A stretch of 64,000 nt of DNA from CAWFXC01 sp963819735 (GTDB lineage Bacteria; Actinomycetota; Acidimicrobiia; IMCC26256; DASPTH01). Below, piece by piece: positions 59,204 through 64,000 of the stretch (its first letter is position 1; each line of letters opens with the position of its first letter). The DNA is taken from positions 62,001 through 126,000 of the forward strand of contig CAWFXC010000001.1 in the NCBI GenBank assembly GCA_963819735.1, in the 5' to 3' direction. Made by a program: the position numbers and the translations under genes. The notes under the pieces are model-generated. The model saw nothing but the letters and a program-made list of their open reading frames with translations. It searched no databases and had not been told where the DNA came from.

Positions 59204-60154
59204 ATGCGAGCCGTGCGCGCAACCGGTGATGGTGGAGTCGGTGTCGTGACGGTGGATGCCATCGTCCCGGAATACGCGCTCGACCCGGTGCGCATCCGCG
59301 TGCGGTCGTGCGGGATCTGCGGCTCCGACATCAACCTCGCCGGATGGAACATCCCGGTGACCCTCGGGCACGAGTTCAGCGGCGTCCTCGACGACGGCAC
59401 CGAGGTCGCGGTGCAGCCCAATGTCTGGTGCGGCGCGTGCGACCGTTGCCTCGCCGGGGAGACGAACCTGTGCCGGACCGGACTCAGCCGCTTGCACGGG
59501 GTGTCCGTCGACGGCGGGTTCGCCGACGAGGTCATCGTCGATCGCAGTTGTCTGATCGCGCTCCCTGCGGGGGTGAGCCCGGAGATCGGCGCGCTGGTGG
59601 AGCCCCTCGCCGTCGCCGTCCACGCGCTCAACCGGATCGAATCCGAGTTCGCCGACGGCGCGAGTGTGCTCGTGATCGGAGGTGGATCGATCGGGCTCGC
59701 GGTGGTGGCCGTCGCTCGTGCGCGCGGCATCGACATCGACCTCTCGGCGCGCTACGACCACCAGCACGAGGTCGGCGAGCGATTGGGAGCCGGGCGTGCC
59801 CTCGCCGACGAGTACGACGTCGTGGTCGACGCCGCCGGCTCGCAGTCGTCGCTCGACACCGCGGTCGCGCGGGTGCGACCCGGCGGCACCCTGCTCGTGG
59901 CCGCCACCTACTGGGAGCCGGTCGGTATCGGTACCGCGCTCCTCGGCAAGGAGGTGCGGGTCGTCCCGGCGACCATGTACGGCCACCACCACGGCACGCG
60001 CGAGTTCGACACCGCGGCGGCGGTGCTCGACGGTCAACCGGCGATCGCCGACGCGCTCGTGAGCCACCGCTTCGGGCTCGACGACGCGGCCGAGGCGTTC
60101 CGCGTCGCCGGCGACCGGTCGTCGGGCGCGATCAAGGTCGTGCTGCAGCCCTGA
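59204..60154 (+). CDS. Zinc-containing alcohol dehydrogenase (MDR family)
   Basis: 316 residues, somewhat short for the family (about 340-350). Catalytic zinc ligands are C39 (GICGSD) and H56 with E57 (LGHEFSG). Structural zinc cysteines C76, C79, C82 and C90 are in NVWCGACDRCLAGETNLC. The Rossmann motif is VLVIGGGSIGLAVVAVA. It oxidises or reduces an alcohol/aldehyde pair with NAD(P). Its stop directly abuts the convergent LLM stop. Confidence 0.9.
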   Translation: MRAVRATGDGGVGVVTVDAIVPEYALDPVRIRVRSCGICGSDINLAGWNIPVTLGHEFSGVLDDGTEVAVQPNVWCGACDRCLAGETNLCRTGLSRLHGVSVDGGFADEVIVDRSCLIALPAGVSPEIGALVEPLAVAVHALNRIESEFADGASVLVIGGGSIGLAVVAVARARGIDIDLSARYDHQHEVGERLGAGRALADEYDVVVDAAGSQSSLDTAVARVRPGGTLLVAATYWEPVGIGTALLGKEVRVVPATMYGHHHGTREFDTAAAVLDGQPAIADALVSHRFGLDDAAEAFRVAGDRSSGAIKVVLQP

Positions 60155-61072
60155 TCACGCCGCGACGAGGCGCTCCAGCAACGTCCGGGTGCGGGTGCGC
60201 GACGCGCGACGATCGGATCCCACCGTGAACACCGCCGCCCACACGTCGGTGACGCCGGCGGCGAGGAGCTCCTCGAAGCGGGCGGTCACGGTGTCCTCGT
60301 CGCCCACGATGCAGGCGTCCTCGGGCCCGGCGACGCCACCGAGATCCAGGATGCGCCGATAATTCGGCAGCCCGCCGTAGCCCCCGTACTGCTCGGCCGC
60401 CGCCGCCCGCGCCTCGGCGACGTCGTCGTGGACCGCGACCGGGAGCCCGGCGACGATGCGCGGCGCCGGGCGCCCCGCGGCATCGGCGGCGGCGCGCAGG
60501 CGCGGCGCGACGTGCGACCGCACCGCCTCCGCGTTCGCCATCCAGAGGATCGTGCCGTCGGCGAACTCCCCCGCGACCCGCAACAGGCGCGGCGCGAGCG
60601 CGGCGACGAGCACGGGAACGCGACCGTGGGGCGGCAGGTCGATCGGCGGGGAGTGCACGTGGAACTCGTCGCCGTCGAAGCTCGGATCGTCGCCGCGCAG
60701 GGCGGCGGTCACGATGCGGACGTACTCCTCGGTATGGCGCCCCGGGTGGTCGTAGGACGCACCGTAGATCCCTTCGATCACCGGGGTGTGCGACGGACCG
60801 AGGCCGAGGGTGAAGCCCTCCCGCGCCATCGCCGAGGCCACAGAGACGGACCGCCTCGCCATCAGCAACGGATGGCACGGGTAGGTCGCGAGGACCGCGG
60901 TGCCGAGCTCGATCGACTCGGTCGCGCGGCCCGCCAGGGCCATCGCCACCATCGGGTCACCCGCGACTGCACTCGGGTACCACATGCTCGTGAACCCGGC
61001 CGCCTCGGCCTCGACCGCCTGTTCCACGATCCGGTCGACCGTCGAGCCCCCGCCGTTCAGTCCGATGCGCAT
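60155..61072 (-). CDS. LLM-class F420-dependent oxidoreductase
   Basis: 305 residues from ATG 61072 (MRIGLNGGGSTVDRIV). A paralogue of the 1983-2939 protein: SIELGTAVLATYPCHPL, TLGLGPSHTPVIEGIYGASYDHP and VPVLVAALAPRLLRVAGEFADG align block by block. It is predicted to use F420 in a barrel active site; substrate unknown. It is monocistronic, convergent with the alcohol dehydrogenase and divergent from the metallo-beta-lactamase-fold gene. Confidence 0.87.
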   Translation of the reverse strand: MRIGLNGGGSTVDRIVEQAVEAEAAGFTSMWYPSAVAGDPMVAMALAGRATESIELGTAVLATYPCHPLLMARRSVSVASAMAREGFTLGLGPSHTPVIEGIYGASYDHPGRHTEEYVRIVTAALRGDDPSFDGDEFHVHSPPIDLPPHGRVPVLVAALAPRLLRVAGEFADGTILWMANAEAVRSHVAPRLRAAADAAGRPAPRIVAGLPVAVHDDVAEARAAAAEQYGGYGGLPNYRRILDLGGVAGPEDACIVGDEDTVTARFEELLAAGVTDVWAAVFTVGSDRRASRTRTRTLLERLVAA

Positions 61073-61172
61073 CGCACGGATCATCGCACGTCGACGCGGT
61101 GCTCCGTGGGCCCCGATGCTCGCCGACCGTAAACTGCCGCCGCGTCGAGTCGGAGCGAGTCGAGGGGGAACG

Positions 61173-61976
61173 ATGCGGATCGGTGAGCTCGAGATCCTGC
61201 CCGTCGTCGATGGCGCGGTGAGCGTCCCGGCGGCCGCGGCCTACGCGCACGACGGCACGACCGGCAAGGGGACGAACGCCGCCGACTGGGAGCCGCACGG
61301 AGAGTTCCTCGACGCCGACGGCAAGCTCGAGATCGTGATGGGCGGCTTCCTGATCCGGTCCGGCGCGCGCGTGATGCTGGTCGACGCCGGCCTCGGTCCC
61401 GCGAACGCGATGGGGCTCCCGGGCGGGCGCTTTCTCGACAGCCTGGCCGGCCACGGCGTGCAAGCCGGCGACGTGACCGACATGGTCTTCACCCATCTGC
61501 ACTTCGACCACGTCGGCTGGGCCAGCGACGCCGGCAAGGCGGTGTTCCCGAATGCCACCTACCGGTGCGACGTACGCGATTGGCAGCACTTCGTCGGCAC
61601 CGACGAGCAGGCCACGCAGAAGCTCACGCCGATCGAACCCCGCCTCGAGCTGTTCGACGGCGACACGACCCTGGCGCCCGGCGTCGACGCGCGCCTGGCG
61701 TCGGGTCACACTCCGGGGAGCACGATCATCGTGTTGTCGTCGGGCGAGGACCGCGCGCTCCTGATCGGCGACATCGTCCACTGTCCGGTCGAGCTGGTCG
61801 ACGACGAGTGGTCGGGCATGGCCGACGTCGATCCCGCGCTCGCGCAGCGCACGCGGAACGCGCTCGCCCGCGAGCTCGAAGGCAGCGACGTGCCGGTGGC
61901 CGCCGCACACTTCCCGGGGCTGGAGTTCGGACGTGTGCTCGCGGGCACCGGCCGTCGGCAGTGGGTGTTCGGTTGA
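61173..61976 (+). CDS. Metallo-beta-lactamase-fold hydrolase
   Basis: 267 residues from ATG 61173 (GAGGGGGAA upstream). The zinc motif HxHxDH is T-H108-L-H110-F-D112-H113 (THLHFDHVGW). Later ligands are in SGHTPGSTI and LLIGDIVHCPVEL, and in AHFPGLEFG. It resembles lactonase/hydrolase-like members of the family. It may hydrolyse a lactone or thioester. It lies 19 bases before the GMC oxidoreductase, so they are co-transcribed. Confidence 0.9.
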   Translation: MRIGELEILPVVDGAVSVPAAAAYAHDGTTGKGTNAADWEPHGEFLDADGKLEIVMGGFLIRSGARVMLVDAGLGPANAMGLPGGRFLDSLAGHGVQAGDVTDMVFTHLHFDHVGWASDAGKAVFPNATYRCDVRDWQHFVGTDEQATQKLTPIEPRLELFDGDTTLAPGVDARLASGHTPGSTIIVLSSGEDRALLIGDIVHCPVELVDDEWSGMADVDPALAQRTRNALARELEGSDVPVAAAHFPGLEFGRVLAGTGRRQWVFG

Positions 61977-61995
61977 GCCGACGCTCCCGCGTCCT

Positions 61996-63495
61996 GTGAC
62001 CACGATCCCCGACGTCGTCATCGTCGGCGCCGGTTCCGCCGGCGCGGTGCTCGCCGCCCGGTTGGCGGCGACGGGCCGAGAGGCCGTCGTCCTCGAAGCC
62101 GGCCCCGACTACCGCGCCCACGAGCTGCCCGACGAGCTCCGGTACCTATCGCGGGCCGTCGGTTGGCCCCACGACTGGGACGACTCCGTGTGCTCCACCC
62201 GCGATCGCCGGCTCAAGTACGCGCGGGGCCGGGTCACCGGCGGCTCGTCGACGACGAACGGCGGAGTGGCGATGCGGGCCGAGCCCCCCGACTTCGACGC
62301 CTGGCCGCGCGGCTGGCAGTTCGACGACATCCTCCCCTATTTCTGCCGGCTGGAACGCGACGTCGACTTCGGCGGAGAACCGTGGCACGGGGCGAACGGC
62401 CCCATTCCGATCATGCGGTACCCGCGCGACGAATGGGCGCCGTTGCAGCACGCGTTCCACGATGCGTGCATCGCGCTCGGCTTCGACGCGTGCAACGACC
62501 ACAACGCGCCCGGCACCTCCGGCGTGGGCCCGATCCCGATGAACCGGGTGGGGCGCGAGCGGATCTCCACGCTCCTCGCGTACCTGGAGCCGGCACGCGA
62601 CCTCCCGAACCTGCGCGTGCGCGGCGGGGTGCACGTGCGCCGGCTCTTGATCGAGCGCGGCGTGGCCGTCGGCGTGGAACTGGTCGACGGCGAGATCATC
62701 CGGGCCGGCGAAGTGGTGCTGTCATCCGGGGTCGTGCAGAACCCCTTGCTGCTCTGGCGCTCGGGCATCGGTCCCGCCGACGGCCTGCGCGCACTCGGCG
62801 TGGAGCCGATCGTCGATCTGCCGACGGTCGGGGCGCGGGTCACCGACCACTTCGTGATGTCGTTCGCCACGCCGATCGATCCTGCGGCGGCGCCCGACGG
62901 CGCGCCGTCGATCCAGACCATCCTGCGGGCGACCGCGCCGGGCAGCGACCGGCGGCACGACCTCCAACTCACGCCGTGGGTACGCCGCCACGACGACGGC
63001 CGGCGCGAGATCGGCATCAGCGTGTCGGTGCAGCTGCCCGTCGGCGCGGGCAGCATCACCCCCACGAGCACCGACCCCGCGGCACCGGCCCTGATCGCGT
63101 GGCCGTTCACCGCCGAGCCGGAGAACATCCGCCGCATGCGCGAGGGATGGCGACTCGCGGCCGAGATCTCGGCGGCGTCGGGGATCACGATCGACGCCGC
63201 GGCCCTCGACGCGCAACGCGCGCTTCCCGACGACGAGCTCGACGAGCTCATCACCGAGACCCACACCGCGTTCTACCACGGGGTCGGCACCTGCGCGATG
63301 GGTGAGCCCGACGACCCGCACCGCGTCGTCGACCCCGAGTGCAGACTGCAGGGCGTCGGCAACGTCCGCGTCGTCGACGCGTCGGTGATCCCGACCGTCC
63401 CCCGCTCCAACACCAACATCGTCGTGATCGCGCTGGCCGAGCGGATGGCCGAACTGATGTCCGAGTCGAGCACCGCGATCGCATCCTCCGTCTGA
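61996..63495 (+). CDS. GMC-family FAD-dependent oxidoreductase
   Basis: 499 residues from GTG 61996. The FAD motif VVIVGAGSAGAVLAARLAATG is at residues 6-26, followed by GRVTGGSSTTNGGVAMR (GMC signature 1), LSSGVVQNPLLLWRSGIGP (signature 2) and the C-terminal YHGVGTCAMG with the catalytic His and VVDASVIPTVPRSNTN. It oxidises an alcohol (choline, glucose, alkanol and similar in the family) with O2 or another acceptor. It is in the same unit as the hydrolase and the enoyl-CoA hydratase. Confidence 0.93.
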   Translation: MTTIPDVVIVGAGSAGAVLAARLAATGREAVVLEAGPDYRAHELPDELRYLSRAVGWPHDWDDSVCSTRDRRLKYARGRVTGGSSTTNGGVAMRAEPPDFDAWPRGWQFDDILPYFCRLERDVDFGGEPWHGANGPIPIMRYPRDEWAPLQHAFHDACIALGFDACNDHNAPGTSGVGPIPMNRVGRERISTLLAYLEPARDLPNLRVRGGVHVRRLLIERGVAVGVELVDGEIIRAGEVVLSSGVVQNPLLLWRSGIGPADGLRALGVEPIVDLPTVGARVTDHFVMSFATPIDPAAAPDGAPSIQTILRATAPGSDRRHDLQLTPWVRRHDDGRREIGISVSVQLPVGAGSITPTSTDPAAPALIAWPFTAEPENIRRMREGWRLAAEISAASGITIDAAALDAQRALPDDELDELITETHTAFYHGVGTCAMGEPDDPHRVVDPECRLQGVGNVRVVDASVIPTVPRSNTNIVVIALAERMAELMSESSTAIASSV

Positions 63496-63510
63496 ACCGG
63501 GAGCCCTCCG

Positions 63511-64000
63511 ATGCCAGTCGAGTCCGAACGCGTGGGTCGCGTCCTCGTCGTCTCCATCCAACGTGAGGAGAAGCGCAACGCGATCAACGAGGAGCTCGCG
63601 GTCGGTATCAGCGCGGCGTTGGACGAGCTCGACGACGATCCCGAGCTGTGGGTGGGCATCCTGACCGGCACCACCACCGTTTTCTCGGCCGGCACCGATC
63701 TCAACGGCGGAGCCAGCGCGGCGACCGAACGGGGCGGCGAGTACGGCTTGATCCGACGCGACCGGATCAAGCCGTTGATCGCCGCGGTCGAAGGACCGGC
63801 CCTCGGCGGCGGGTTCGAGATCGTGCTCGCGTGCGACCTCGTCGTCGCCTCGACCACCGCGTCGTTCGGGCTCCCCGAGGTGCAGCGCGGCCTGGTGCCG
63901 ACGTGCGGCGGCCTGTTCCGGTCTTCGCGGGCGCTCCCGCTGAACGTCGCGAAGGAGATGCTGCTCACCGGCGAGCGGCTGGCCCCGGATCGGGCGTTCG
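63511..64000 (+). CDS. Enoyl-CoA hydratase/isomerase family protein (cut by window edge)
   Basis: The first 163 codons of a crotonase from ATG 63511: MPVESERVGRVLVVSIQREE, oxyanion segments VFSAGTDLNGG and VEGPALGGGFEIVLACDLVVAS, and a family Glu in FGLPEVQRGLVPTCGGLFRSSR. The end lies outside the window. It follows the GMC gene by 15 bases. It probably hydrates an enoyl-CoA. Confidence 0.9.
   Translation, partial: MPVESERVGRVLVVSIQREEKRNAINEELAVGISAALDELDDDPELWVGILTGTTTVFSAGTDLNGGASAATERGGEYGLIRRDRIKPLIAAVEGPALGGGFEIVLACDLVVASTTASFGLPEVQRGLVPTCGGLFRSSRALPLNVAKEMLLTGERLAPDRAF

Noticed and set aside
1..64000. Prophage, integrative element or antiphage defence island
   Set aside because: No integrase, transposase, phage structural gene, restriction enzyme or known defence domain was found, and composition is uniform.

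Overview
The window is about 64 kb of high-GC (roughly two-thirds G+C), densely packed DNA from an actinobacterium. Lineage markers are several F420-type luciferase-like (LLM) oxidoreductases, an ECF sigma factor with an RskA-type anti-sigma factor, a SufR-like regulator, many acyl-CoA dehydrogenases and CaiB/BaiF CoA-transferases, and frequent GTG starts with ATGA or TGATG gene overlaps. An environmental Acidimicrobiia-like genome fits best, but that is inference. There is no rRNA, tRNA, CRISPR array, transposase or phage gene. The content is an accessory catabolic and transport region plus some regulation.

Layout. (1) 1-5.9 kb, minus strand: an acyl-CoA mutase module (mutase large subunit, B12-binding subunit, SDR, LLM oxidoreductase, acyl-CoA ligase, start of an acyl-CoA dehydrogenase). 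The two mutase genes are separated by three 62-bp tandem repeats. Each repeat is a 20-codon micro-ORF joined to its neighbours by TGATG stop/start overlaps. (2) 6.0-17.3 kb: an enoyl-CoA hydratase, then eleven minus-strand genes: two paralogous Rieske oxygenase + ~108-aa protein cassettes, a TauD-type dioxygenase, TetR, amidohydrolase, acyl-CoA dehydrogenase, KshB-like reductase, GntR/FCD regulator and CoA-transferase. (3) 17.4-25.1 kb: a thioesterase, small membrane and zinc proteins, a large PAS/GGDEF/EAL protein, and the sigma/anti-sigma pair. (4) 25.2-33.2 kb: a PRISE-type reductase, SDR, CoA-transferase, PEP-utilising domain protein, D-aminoacylase-like amidohydrolase, DUF5996 and DUF2630. 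(5) 33.3-38.9 kb: an SDR-QueA-like-SufR-like operon, an ammonium transporter with a strong terminator, a pseudo-receiver/winged-helix regulator and a small membrane protein. (6) 39-50.4 kb: amidohydrolases, two P450s, an MFS pump, acyl-CoA dehydrogenase, CoA-transferase, epimerase, SnoaL-like and LLM proteins. (7) 50.5-59.1 kb: a branched-chain-amino-acid-type ABC transporter condensed into three genes by fusion, with acyl-CoA dehydrogenase, SDR and cysteine hydrolase. (8) 59.2-64 kb: zinc alcohol dehydrogenase, LLM oxidoreductase, metallo-beta-lactamase-fold hydrolase, GMC oxidoreductase and a right-truncated enoyl-CoA hydratase.

How it may work together: transport (ABC, MFS), oxygen activation (Rieske, P450, TauD), CoA activation (ligase, CoA-transferases), beta-oxidation-type steps (dehydrogenases, hydratases, SDRs) and a B12 mutase suggest uptake and degradation of one or more hydrophobic carboxylic compounds; the substrate cannot be read from sequence. 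A shared 12-bp promoter motif (consensus GRTAYMGNATWT) upstream of the mutase operon, the GntR gene, Rieske gene 1 and the PEP-utilising gene suggests a local regulon. A different palindrome (CTGAC-N5-GTCAG) precedes both the ABC binding-protein and permease genes. Three genes (1-401, 404-1986, 15970-17257) carry apparent single-base frameshifts, either real decay or sequence errors.
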